Virus record (IMG/VR): IMGVR_UViG_3300010354_000489 | Span: 1 to 27,608 of that record | Strand: one strand, 5' to 3' | DNA from: a virus | Length of the DNA: 27,608 bases | Shown: positions 17,852 through 25,070 of the stretch, one piece after another | How positions within the stretch are numbered: the first letter of the stretch is position 1 | Layout of the letters: each line of letters starts with the position of its first letter | Position numbers and translations under genes: made by a program | Notes under the pieces: generated by a model | What the model was told of the DNA's origin: nothing | Databases searched by the model: none | Seen by the model: the letters and a program-made list of their open reading frames with translations, nothing else

Positions 17852-20701
17852 ATGTCTTTACCTTCCAGATACATTTATGAACCTTCTCAAATTGTTCAAT
17901 TTGAGGGTGGGACAATTTCCACTGCTGATCTACAGCTCAAATTTCTTGACGAAGATATTAATTCTTCAAGTAAAGAAGATGATGCAAGAAAAATTCAATA
18001 TACTCGATTTATGCGAAATCAGGAAATCACCGTTATTTCAAAAGGCTTGTGTCCTGATTTAAATGCAAATATATTCTTCGATAAAACAGATGTCAAGGCT
18101 TTCACACAAAAGCCAAATAGACTTACTGTCACCAGCATGGCAACACCATTCTTTCAAGATGAAGAAATTATTAACTCAAATACGAATGCATTTGCTCGAG
18201 TAATTACAACATCAAATAACTTTGTATATCTAAATGAAAACTTTATTAGTTTGAACATTGCTCCATATGCTGCAAATACTCTTGCCACAAATACATTATA
18301 TGAAGATGATGTTGTATATCAAACTGCAGGCAACACAATGTCTGGAACAATAACATTTGCGGGTAGTGTTGAAAGATATGAAAGAACAAGTACAACACAT
18401 GCATATCTTGTTCTAAAGCCAATCGACGGATCACTTAGAAAATTCTCAGCAAATTCATTATTGTTCTTAAGAGATAATAATTCGTTAAGACTTAATGTTG
18501 GTGCAACTCAAACTCCTTACAACAATTTTCCTGTCGGATCAACAATTTATAGTAAACGAGATGTAACTAAAACTGCAACAGTAAGTGCATATGATCATTA
18601 CTCTGGTATTATTTCTTATGCTGCAAATAGCAATAGCACAAACACTGTTTATGTTTCTGGTAATCTTTCTGGCACAGCTGCGAATACATTTAGAATCACT
18701 GCTGGTGTTGGACTTGGTTCTGAAACAACAATTAATGCTGTTTCTGCAAATGGATTTGTATTGACATTAAGTTCAAATATTAGCGTTTCGTCAAACTCAA
18801 GATACTCATATGGAAATCATCAAGTTGACGATTATGGTGTTCTAACTGCATTGTTTCATATTCCAGAAGCAGGAAATGCATATTTCCCAGCTGGTCGTCG
18901 CCTCTTAACAATCACAGATGCTGCAACAAGTTCCTCTGATGATTATATCATGAGAGCATTTAATTATTATTCTGTTGTTGGAAATCAAGGCTCAACAGCT
19001 GATTATGCTCGAATTGCATATGATACTGTTGCTCCATCTAAAGAAGTGGCAATCAATAATCAAGATATTGCAAAGAATAATAAAAAGTTTTTCCCGCTAT
19101 CACAAACATTCTTTACTCCAGCAACACCAAATACGCACTCGAGTGGCATTTCTAGTGATTTAAACGTATTACAAATTGCTGGTATTGATCTATACTTCGC
19201 AGAAAAACCAACAAGTGGAGATTTGCAACTTCCAGTTAAAGTCACAATCAACGAAGTTGAAAATGATCTACCAACACCAAAAATTATTGGTCAAAGCATC
19301 GTTGATGCAAAAGACATTAATATATCAACAATTCCAGATCCTGCATCAGCAACAGCTGTAACAACATTTAGATTCTCGCCAGCTGTAATCGTATCTCCAT
19401 CAAAAGAGTATGCAATTACAGTGACGACATCTTCTCCAGATTATGCACTCTTCACTGCCGAAATTGGTGGTGAAATTCTTGGTACAACTCCTCCAAGAAG
19501 AGTCTCTGAACAGCCTTATATTGGCGATTTCTATAAAGCACAAAATGCTTCAAATTGGTCACCAATTCCAAATGAGGATTTGATGTTTAGAGTCAGATAT
19601 GCAAACTGGGCAACTTCGACATCTAATACAATCACATTCGTTCCAGAAAATCTATTATCGAATATCAACGTTGATTCAATTTTGATTCACTCAACTGATT
19701 TCAAATTTAAACCAACATCAATCAATTATTCATTTAAATCAACAACAATTGATGATAACTATGATGCTGATTGGCGCAGCATAACTCCAGGAAAGTTTTA
19801 TAACTTCAGTGGCGATTTAGCAACTGACATTAAAACTTCTGCTGATGCGCGCCGAAGAAGAGTTGTTGCAGGAAACAATGAATCTTTTGTTGTTCAGGCT
19901 GAACTCTCAACATCTGATGAAAATATTGCACCAGCTCTTGATATTGAAAGACTTGGCGCAGTTGCAACTGAATACATGATTAATGATGCTGGTATTTCTG
20001 CCTCTGATATTACATTTACTAATTTGGGTCGACATCAAAATGTTTCAAATATTACAGTTACATTCTCGGCTCCAGATAGAGCTGATGGTGAGACAGCAAC
20101 TGCGAATATTATTGCTCTTGTAAATGCAACATCAAATATCGCAAATACGTTTACAGGTTATACTGGAAACGTTTCCATGATCTTGATAACCAATCCAGGT
20201 TCTGGCTATTATAATGCTCCAACAATTACAATATCAGAACCAGGAAGCAGTGATAATGCGACAGCAACTATCTCTGGCGAAAATGGTACTTCTGGTGGTA
20301 ATTGCAGAGCCAAGTATGTAACGAAAGTTATCACTCTTGCTGATGGATTTGATGCTGGTGATATTCGATTGTTTATGGACTGCAATCGTCCAATTGGAAC
20401 AGATATTGTTGCATACTACAAAGTCAAATCAGGAGAAGATTCTGACGTCTTTGAGAATAAGAAATGGCAACTAATGTATAAAGTAAATGATAATTTCTCA
20501 AAGGATTCAAATCAGATCATTGAACTTGAATTTAGACCAAGTCTTGACGTGAATCGAATTTCATATGTCGAGAATGGTGTTACTTATCCACTAGGTGGAA
20601 AGTTTAAATATTATGCTGTTAAGATTGTAATGACATCTAAGAACGCATCAATTGTTCCATATGTTAAAAACTATAGAGCAATCGCGACACCTGCAGGATA
20701 A
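17852..20701 (+). CDS. Large virion structural protein (baseplate/fiber associated)
   Basis: 949-aa protein of the exo-T4 structural type, not clearly equivalent to one T4 gene; by position it could fill a gp9/gp10-like peripheral role. It starts SRYIYEPSQIVQFEGGTIST and has repeated short beta modules: FFQDEEIINSNTNAFARVI, YEDDVVYQTAGNTMSGTI, SKRDVTKTATVSAYDHYSGI. The middle (LFHIPEAGNAYFPAGRRLLT; FFPLSQTFFTP; GIDLYFAEKPTSGDLQLPV) and the later block (YIGDFYKAQNASNWSPIPNE, DLMFRVRYA) resemble conserved portions of cyanophage structural proteins, as does the end (IELEFRPSLDVNRISYVENG, FKYYAVKIVMTS). A GSGYYNAPTITISEPG module sits near residues 785-815. Strong Shine-Dalgarno GAGGAA at 17839-17844. 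Function is inferred from position and composition. Confidence 0.7.
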   Translation: MSLPSRYIYEPSQIVQFEGGTISTADLQLKFLDEDINSSSKEDDARKIQYTRFMRNQEITVISKGLCPDLNANIFFDKTDVKAFTQKPNRLTVTSMATPFFQDEEIINSNTNAFARVITTSNNFVYLNENFISLNIAPYAANTLATNTLYEDDVVYQTAGNTMSGTITFAGSVERYERTSTTHAYLVLKPIDGSLRKFSANSLLFLRDNNSLRLNVGATQTPYNNFPVGSTIYSKRDVTKTATVSAYDHYSGIISYAANSNSTNTVYVSGNLSGTAANTFRITAGVGLGSETTINAVSANGFVLTLSSNISVSSNSRYSYGNHQVDDYGVLTALFHIPEAGNAYFPAGRRLLTITDAATSSSDDYIMRAFNYYSVVGNQGSTADYARIAYDTVAPSKEVAINNQDIAKNNKKFFPLSQTFFTPATPNTHSSGISSDLNVLQIAGIDLYFAEKPTSGDLQLPVKVTINEVENDLPTPKIIGQSIVDAKDINISTIPDPASATAVTTFRFSPAVIVSPSKEYAITVTTSSPDYALFTAEIGGEILGTTPPRRVSEQPYIGDFYKAQNASNWSPIPNEDLMFRVRYANWATSTSNTITFVPENLLSNINVDSILIHSTDFKFKPTSINYSFKSTTIDDNYDADWRSITPGKFYNFSGDLATDIKTSADARRRRVVAGNNESFVVQAELSTSDENIAPALDIERLGAVATEYMINDAGISASDITFTNLGRHQNVSNITVTFSAPDRADGETATANIIALVNATSNIANTFTGYTGNVSMILITNPGSGYYNAPTITISEPGSSDNATATISGENGTSGGNCRAKYVTKVITLADGFDAGDIRLFMDCNRPIGTDIVAYYKVKSGEDSDVFENKKWQLMYKVNDNFSKDSNQIIELEFRPSLDVNRISYVENGVTYPLGGKFKYYAVKIVMTSKNASIVPYVKNYRAIATPAG

Positions 20702-20706
20702 TTATT

Positions 20707-20931
20707 ATGTTAGTGAAAGTTAAAGATGCAGAAGGATTGATGAGAGATGTAAATTCACGAGCAATATTGAACGTGAATAAGAATGTCTTATTAAAAGATC
20801 AGATGTATCAAGAACAACTCAAAAAAGAAAAGCATATGGAGGCTTCTATAAATAATCTAAAAGATGAGGTTTCCTCCATAAAAAGCGACATTTCGAAAAT
20901 ACTAGAAATGCTCAGTAATCGAGGCGAATAA
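20707..20931 (+). CDS. Small coiled-coil protein, unknown function
   Basis: 74-aa protein. The first 30 residues (VKDAEGLMRDVNSRAILNVN) look like a short globular or peptide region seen in small exo-T4 proteins at this locus. Residues about 48-70 are a clean coiled coil: hydrophobic residues follow a 3-4 spacing, I-L-V-I-I-I-L, from SINNLKDEVSSIKSDI onwards. It lies between two structural genes, 5 bases after one stop and with its own TAA overlapping the next ATG (TAATG), so it is probably made with them and may be an oligomerisation or adaptor subunit for a fiber. No enzymatic motif is seen. Confidence 0.75.
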   Translation: MLVKVKDAEGLMRDVNSRAILNVNKNVLLKDQMYQEQLKKEKHMEASINNLKDEVSSIKSDISKILEMLSNRGE

Positions 20932-21896
20932 TGGCAAATTCAAATATTTCATATGTTCAATTAGTGAGCACCTTTAATGAGTGGAGAGCAACTACAAACG
21001 ATCTGATCGAAGATCGTAATATTCTTAGAAACGCTCATTATGTAAAGGATAATGGAACATTTACAATACTTGCAAACGTAAGCAATGTAAATCCACTTCT
21101 CACAGTTGGCAATAGTGGAAATGGTAATGTCATTATCGGGAATGTTTTAAATGTCGTTACAGTTAATGCAAATACATTTATTGGAAGAGGCTCTGGAGAA
21201 AACCTAGAATCTCTCATACTTACAGTTTATGCAAAAGCCAATGCGGCAGCAAATACGGTTCGTGTTTCTCAAAACAATGGATCAATACTTTCTGCAAATC
21301 AACTCAACTTTGTAAACACTTCAACAATCACAATCACAGTCAGTGATTCTGGTAATGGAAATGCAAATATATCTTTTGTTGGTAGTGGCGGAATTTCAAA
21401 TGTTGCTGTTCTTGCAAATGGTGCTGGAAGCGTAAATGCAAACGGTCTAAACTTTGTCAACACCTCAACTGTAATCGTATCAACAGGTGCCAGCTCAACA
21501 GCTGGAAATGCAAATATATCCTTTACTGTTAGCGGTTCAGGATTGACATTGAAATCTGTCAATGAATTTTTGCACACAAATACAAATGTTGATTCAGCAA
21601 ATACAGTTGATTTAGCAAATGCAAACTGGTTTGCGATGACACTTACTGGATCATCTGGCAATCGTCAATTTACATTTACGAATGCACCTGCTGCAAATGT
21701 ATTCAGTCATAATATGATCATCATTCAAGATGGATCTGGAGGCAAAACGCCTACTTGGGCGAACACGATTTATTGGGCTGGTGGACAAGTTCCTCCAGCA
21801 ACAACAACTGCAAGCGCCAAAGATATTTGGACGTTCACAACATATGATGGTGGAACAACATATATTGGAACTCTCAGCGTCAAGAATGCGAGCTAA
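20931..21896 (+). CDS. Fiber-like structural protein with internal duplication
   Basis: 321-aa protein typical of fiber or fiber-connector proteins of exo-T4 phages. The N-terminus (YVQLVSTFNEWRATTNDLIE) is an amphipathic helix. Then comes a beta region with Gly/Asn turns (NVNPLLTVGNSGNGNVIIGN), an Ala-rich VYAKANAAANTVRV segment, and two tandem copies of a roughly 50-residue unit, each containing LNFVNTST and ending GNANISF (about 21288-21380 and 21429-21525). The C-terminal 110 residues (ANWFAMTLTGSSGNRQFTFT; MIIIQDGSGGKTPTWANTIY; DIWTFTTYDGGTTYIG) form the beta-jelly-like end often seen in phage tail-fiber ends and particle-surface proteins. It overlaps the previous stop by TAATG. Confidence 0.7.
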   Translation: MANSNISYVQLVSTFNEWRATTNDLIEDRNILRNAHYVKDNGTFTILANVSNVNPLLTVGNSGNGNVIIGNVLNVVTVNANTFIGRGSGENLESLILTVYAKANAAANTVRVSQNNGSILSANQLNFVNTSTITITVSDSGNGNANISFVGSGGISNVAVLANGAGSVNANGLNFVNTSTVIVSTGASSTAGNANISFTVSGSGLTLKSVNEFLHTNTNVDSANTVDLANANWFAMTLTGSSGNRQFTFTNAPAANVFSHNMIIIQDGSGGKTPTWANTIYWAGGQVPPATTTASAKDIWTFTTYDGGTTYIGTLSVKNAS

Positions 21897-21899
21897 TTT

Positions 21900-23705
21900 A
21901 TGCCACGCAGTTTTAGTTTAAATAAAACATGGATTCCTGGTGGTTCCAGAGGAACAACCACATTCAATGCTTCTGGTAATATTAATATTGCCTACGGAAG
22001 AAATAAAACCACAGTCTCGGGACAAGCTGGACCAGGAAATCCAGCAAATTATGGTTACAACGTAACACCAGGAACTAGCAATCCAGCAACATATGGATAT
22101 AATGTAACTCCAGGGAATGTAAACCCGACGGCATATGGATATAATGTGACTCCAGGAACTGGAAATCCACCAACATATGGTTATAATACCAGCGGCGGAA
22201 ACACAAATCCAGCGAATTATGGGTACAACGTAACTCCAGGGACTGGTAATCCACCAAATTATGGTTACAATACTAGTGGTGGAAATACAAACCCACCAAA
22301 TTATGGATACAATGCCAGTGGTGGAAATACAAACCCAGTGAACTATGGCTACAACGTAACTCCAGGCAATGTGAATCCTACTGCATATGGATACAATGTC
22401 ACTCCAGGGAATGTAAACCCAACAGCATATGGATATAATGTAACTCCAGGGAATGTAAACCCAACAGCATATGGATACAATGTCACTCCAGGGAATGTAA
22501 ACCCAACAGCATATGGATATAATGTTACTCCAGGCAATGTGAATCCTACGGCATATGGATATAATGTTACTCCAGGTAACTCAAATCCAGCGAATTATGG
22601 GTACAATGTAACTCCAGGAAACACAAATCCAACTAGTTATGGATATAACTACACGGCAGGATCATATAACGCAAATAATGGACAAGATTTCAACAGAGGA
22701 TTTGATGAGGGTGGATTCGCTGTTGTTTATAGTGATGGAAATCTATACTTTCAAGATGGATATACCAACTTGAATGCTAATGTTCCAGGATCTGGATTTT
22801 CTCCAAACTGCCCACCAGGTCCAGAATATTACTTCGGATATGTTTATGAATTTAGTTTTTATGGATTAATCGGGGTGAACTATTCTTGTTCACCAGGCGG
22901 AGCAACATTAAATCCAGATAGTTATGGGTACAATACAACTCCAGGTAACTCAAATCCAGCGAATTATGGGTACAATGTAACTCCAGGAAACACAAATCCA
23001 GCGAATTACGGATATAATACCAGCGGCGGAAACACAAATCCAGCGAATTATGGATATAATACTAGTGGTGGAAATACAAACCCACCAAATTATGGATACA
23101 ATGCCAGCGGCGGAAATACAAACCCACCAAATTATGGATACAATGCCAGCGGCGGAAACACAAATCCAGCGAACTATGGATACAATGCCAGCGGCGGAAA
23201 CACAAATCCAGCGAACTATGGCTACAACGTAACTCCAGGAAACACAAATCCTACTGCATATGGATACAATGTAACTCCAGGAAACACAAATCCTACTGCA
23301 TATGGATATAATGTGACTCCAGGAACTGGAAATCCAGCAACATATGGATACAATGTTACTCCAGGAAACACAAATCCAACAGCATATGGTTACAATGTTA
23401 CTCCAGGAAACACAAATCCAGCGAATTATGGGTACAATGTAACTCCAGGAACAACAAACCCAACAAGTTATGGGTACAATGTAACTCCAGGAACAACAAA
23501 CCCAACAAGTTATGGGTACAATGTTAGTGGTGGAAATCCTGGCGCACCAACAAACGTTCTTGGTGTTTATTTCCCAGGAGGTGCTGCTGGATCTCCAGCA
23601 CCATATGTCCCAGAAACTGTAACGAATTATTGGGATTATCCTGATAATGCAAACTATCCTGTCACTGTTCCATCAGGCGGTCAAATCGTTATAAAAATTG
23701 AATAA
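21900..23705 (+). CDS. 30-repeat Pro/Gly/Asn/Tyr-rich fiber/adhesin-like protein
   Basis: 601-aa protein not recognised as a named family. It has a 45-residue unique N-terminus (FSLNKTWIPGG and a Thr/Asn-rich strand pair), then 15 tandem 14-residue repeats (residues 46-255), an 81-residue non-repeat island (256-336), another 15 repeats (337-546), and a unique C-terminal 55 residues ending YPVTVPSGGQIVIKIE. The repeat consensus is x-N-P-x-x-Y-G-Y-N-x-[ST]-[PG]-G-[NTS]. The island has Gly/Tyr/Phe-rich sequence and the only two cysteines noticed (NCPPGPEYYFGY and YSCSPGG). There is no signal peptide or membrane segment. Its place directly after fiber-type genes and its composition suggest an extended virion fiber or adhesin; the C-terminal strand may be a capping or attachment element. 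No clear Shine-Dalgarno precedes the ATG, which begins 3 bases after the upstream stop. It lies just before the hydroxylase/glycosyltransferase cassette. Confidence 0.7.
   Translation: MPRSFSLNKTWIPGGSRGTTTFNASGNINIAYGRNKTTVSGQAGPGNPANYGYNVTPGTSNPATYGYNVTPGNVNPTAYGYNVTPGTGNPPTYGYNTSGGNTNPANYGYNVTPGTGNPPNYGYNTSGGNTNPPNYGYNASGGNTNPVNYGYNVTPGNVNPTAYGYNVTPGNVNPTAYGYNVTPGNVNPTAYGYNVTPGNVNPTAYGYNVTPGNVNPTAYGYNVTPGNSNPANYGYNVTPGNTNPTSYGYNYTAGSYNANNGQDFNRGFDEGGFAVVYSDGNLYFQDGYTNLNANVPGSGFSPNCPPGPEYYFGYVYEFSFYGLIGVNYSCSPGGATLNPDSYGYNTTPGNSNPANYGYNVTPGNTNPANYGYNTSGGNTNPANYGYNTSGGNTNPPNYGYNASGGNTNPPNYGYNASGGNTNPANYGYNASGGNTNPANYGYNVTPGNTNPTAYGYNVTPGNTNPTAYGYNVTPGTGNPATYGYNVTPGNTNPTAYGYNVTPGNTNPANYGYNVTPGTTNPTSYGYNVTPGTTNPTSYGYNVSGGNPGAPTNVLGVYFPGGAAGSPAPYVPETVTNYWDYPDNANYPVTVPSGGQIVIKIE
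22035..22664 (+). repeat. 42-bp coding repeat array, block 1 (15 units)
   Basis: Fifteen in-frame 42-bp units, each encoding 14 residues with the invariant YGYN core. Units 9-13 encode an identical NPTAYGYNVTPGN-type repeat and differ only at synonymous positions. The unit ends are TPG (11 units), SGG (3) or TAG (1). Confidence 0.97.
22569..22631 (+). repeat. 63-bp exact direct repeat, left copy
   Basis: This 63-base stretch is identical to 22938-23000. It covers parts of repeat units at the end of block 1; the offset between copies is 369 bp, a multiple of three. Confidence 0.95.
22908..23537 (+). repeat. 42-bp coding repeat array, block 2 (15 units)
   Basis: Fifteen further in-frame 42-bp units with the same consensus, starting LNPDSYGYN and ending YGYNVSGGN. 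The unit ends are TPG (9 units) or SGG (6). Both blocks have the same number of units and length (630 bp). Confidence 0.97.
22938..23000 (+). repeat. 63-bp exact direct repeat, right copy
   Basis: Identical partner of 22569-22631, located at the beginning of block 2. Together the two copies bracket the non-repeat island, and recombination between them would remove 123 codons in frame. Confidence 0.95.
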
Positions 23706-23707
23706 GT

Positions 23708-23736
23708 TTGATTTTTTTAAATTTACATGTTATACT
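23708..23736 (+). promoter_or_regulatory. Putative sigma70 promoter with extended -10
   Basis: TTGATT (23708-23713) and TATACT (23731-23736) are separated by 17 bases. The -10 is preceded by TG plus one base (TGTTATACT), which makes an extended -10. It lies in one of the few real gaps of the window (23706-23757) and about 20 bases before the 2OG oxygenase start, whose ribosome binding site GGAG is at 23747-23750. Confidence 0.55.
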
Positions 23737-23757
23737 ATGTAAAAATGGAGTTATATT

Positions 23758-24345
23758 ATGCCAAGTTTTCCCAAATATAATCGTCAATTGAGTCAATATT
23801 GTGTTGTTGAAAGATATTTCAGCGATGAGGAAGTTGATAAAATTATAGATTTAGAAGAATTACAACAATTCAGTGAAGGAAAGGTGGGGTCTGGTCAAGC
23901 AAAGTTAGATAAAAGAGCAAGAGACAGTGAGATCTCTTGGCTCTTTCCATCAAATGATTCTGGTTGGGTCTTCAATAAATTTAATTCTTTGGTTGGAAAA
24001 GTGAACTATGATCATTTTATGTTAGACATTGATGGATTTGACAATTTTCAGTATACAAAATACAAAAATAAACAGCATTATAATTGGCATTATGATTTGG
24101 ATTTAAATTATGCAACATGGGAAAGAAAAATTAGTGCAACAGTGTTATTAACTGATCCTGAAAAGTATGATGGTGGTGAATTTGAAATTGTGCCCAATGG
24201 TAATATTGAAGATCCAGTATCATTTAAACCAACAAAAGGATCTGTCATCTTTTTCGCTTCTTGGATGCCGCATAGAGTTGCTCCTGTAAAATCTGGAGTT
24301 CGTAAATCTCTTGTTGCTTGGATTATGGGAAAAAGACCATGTTAA
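23758..24345 (+). CDS. 2OG-Fe(II) oxygenase, prolyl-4-hydroxylase-like
   Basis: 195-aa soluble dioxygenase of the P4H/2OG-Fe(II) superfamily. Iron ligands are visible: H111 and D113 in NWHYDLD, and distal H172 in WMPHRVAPV. The 2-oxoglutarate-binding basic residue is R182 in GVRKSLVAWI. The double-stranded beta-helix segments between them (ISATVLLTDPEKYDGGEFEI; KPTKGSVIFFASW) are typical, including the GGEFEI element. Such enzymes couple 2OG decarboxylation to hydroxylation of proline or other residues. Related enzymes are common in exo-T4 phages, usually without a known target. It is the first gene of a four-gene run behind a putative sigma70 promoter; its stop overlaps the next gene. Substrate is unknown; the neighbouring PF11397-type glycosyltransferase and Pro-rich virion proteins make proline hydroxylation worth testing. 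Confidence 0.92.
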   Translation: MPSFPKYNRQLSQYCVVERYFSDEEVDKIIDLEELQQFSEGKVGSGQAKLDKRARDSEISWLFPSNDSGWVFNKFNSLVGKVNYDHFMLDIDGFDNFQYTKYKNKQHYNWHYDLDLNYATWERKISATVLLTDPEKYDGGEFEIVPNGNIEDPVSFKPTKGSVIFFASWMPHRVAPVKSGVRKSLVAWIMGKRPC

Positions 24346-25070
24346 AAAATCTTTTTAAAATTTTTGGGAATGACGTCATCGAGTTCTATTGCCATCCAAA
24401 TTATCAGGATGTGATACCAGAACCAAAGCCTGCAATTAAATATCTTCCAGAGTGGTTCAGAATATTACCACCAGAAAATAAAGAAAGAAAAGATGATTTG
24501 TGGAATATTCCACAGATGACTGCAAAAAAATGTTTTCCACTAATAGACGCGATGTCTCTTGGATTTGTGATTCCTCTTTGTGGGGATTTGCAAGTCACAG
24601 TCGATGATGATATGACTCAAATTAAAGTTCACAATCCACCTGGAATGAAACTTGCAGAATTTCATGATGTTTCTCAAGTTGGTGGAAAAACTGCACCAGG
24701 ATTTCCAATGAATCCTGTTAAATTTATAAATCACTGGGTAATTAAAACTGCTCCAGGTTGGTCAACTCTATTCATTCCACCAATTAATCATTTTGATGCT
24801 CCATTTACATGTTTGGGTGGGTTAGTAGATACAGATCGATACCCAAAAGAAGTAAATTTCCCAGCGATTTGGAATAGACCTGGCTTTGAGGGTGTGCTTG
24901 TGTCAGGAACACCATTGGTCACAGCCATTCCAATTAAACGAAATTCTTTTAATAAAAAACCCAAAATTAAAAAGATGACGAAAGAAGAGTTTACTAAAAT
25001 AGAAGTGATTGCAAAACAACAAAGAAGTCGTTCTCATGTTTATACTCATGAATTGAGAGTTAAAAAATGA
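24339..25070 (+). CDS. Conserved phage protein, unknown function (DUF6065-like), copy 1
   Basis: 243-aa protein from an ATG at 24339 (MLKNLFKIFG), which overlaps the oxygenase stop by 7 bases; an upstream TTG is less likely. It resembles a family of exo-T4 phage proteins (DUF6065-like, from memory). Visible features: an opening YLPEWFRILPPEN, then FPLIDAMSLGFVIPLCGDLQV, an INHWVIKTAPGWSTLFIPPI patch, and a C-terminal VSGTPLVTAIPIKR followed by a basic tail. Alternating strands and turns suggest a cupin-like or other beta barrel, but no metal-binding triad is convincingly conserved with the second copy. It is a diverged paralog of the next gene (shared pattern G-[FY]-[VI]-[IM]-P, [SI]-[TA]-L-[FL]-[IL]-P, SG-x-PL-x-x-x-IPI). 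Function is not known; position suggests participation in the same modification pathway. Confidence 0.7.
   Translation: MLKNLFKIFGNDVIEFYCHPNYQDVIPEPKPAIKYLPEWFRILPPENKERKDDLWNIPQMTAKKCFPLIDAMSLGFVIPLCGDLQVTVDDDMTQIKVHNPPGMKLAEFHDVSQVGGKTAPGFPMNPVKFINHWVIKTAPGWSTLFIPPINHFDAPFTCLGGLVDTDRYPKEVNFPAIWNRPGFEGVLVSGTPLVTAIPIKRNSFNKKPKIKKMTKEEFTKIEVIAKQQRSRSHVYTHELRVKK

Noticed and set aside
22665-22907. Island considered as a diversity-generating-retroelement variable region
   Set aside because: No reverse transcriptase or template repeat is seen in the window; adenine-biased substitutions cannot be judged from one copy.
22035-23537. Repeat array considered as CRISPR
   Set aside because: Units are contiguous, in frame and coding throughout a 601-aa protein, with no unique spacers and no cas genes.
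21900-23705. Collagen-like protein
   Set aside because: There is no Gly-x-y triplet periodicity; the period is 14 residues.
23708-23720. T-run after the repeat-protein stop as a rho-independent terminator
   Set aside because: No GC stem precedes the T-run; it fits better as spacer of the promoter.
24318-24338. TTG start for the first DUF6065-like gene
   Set aside because: The ATG at 24339 gives a normal start with a short overlap; the upstream codons only re-read the oxygenase end.
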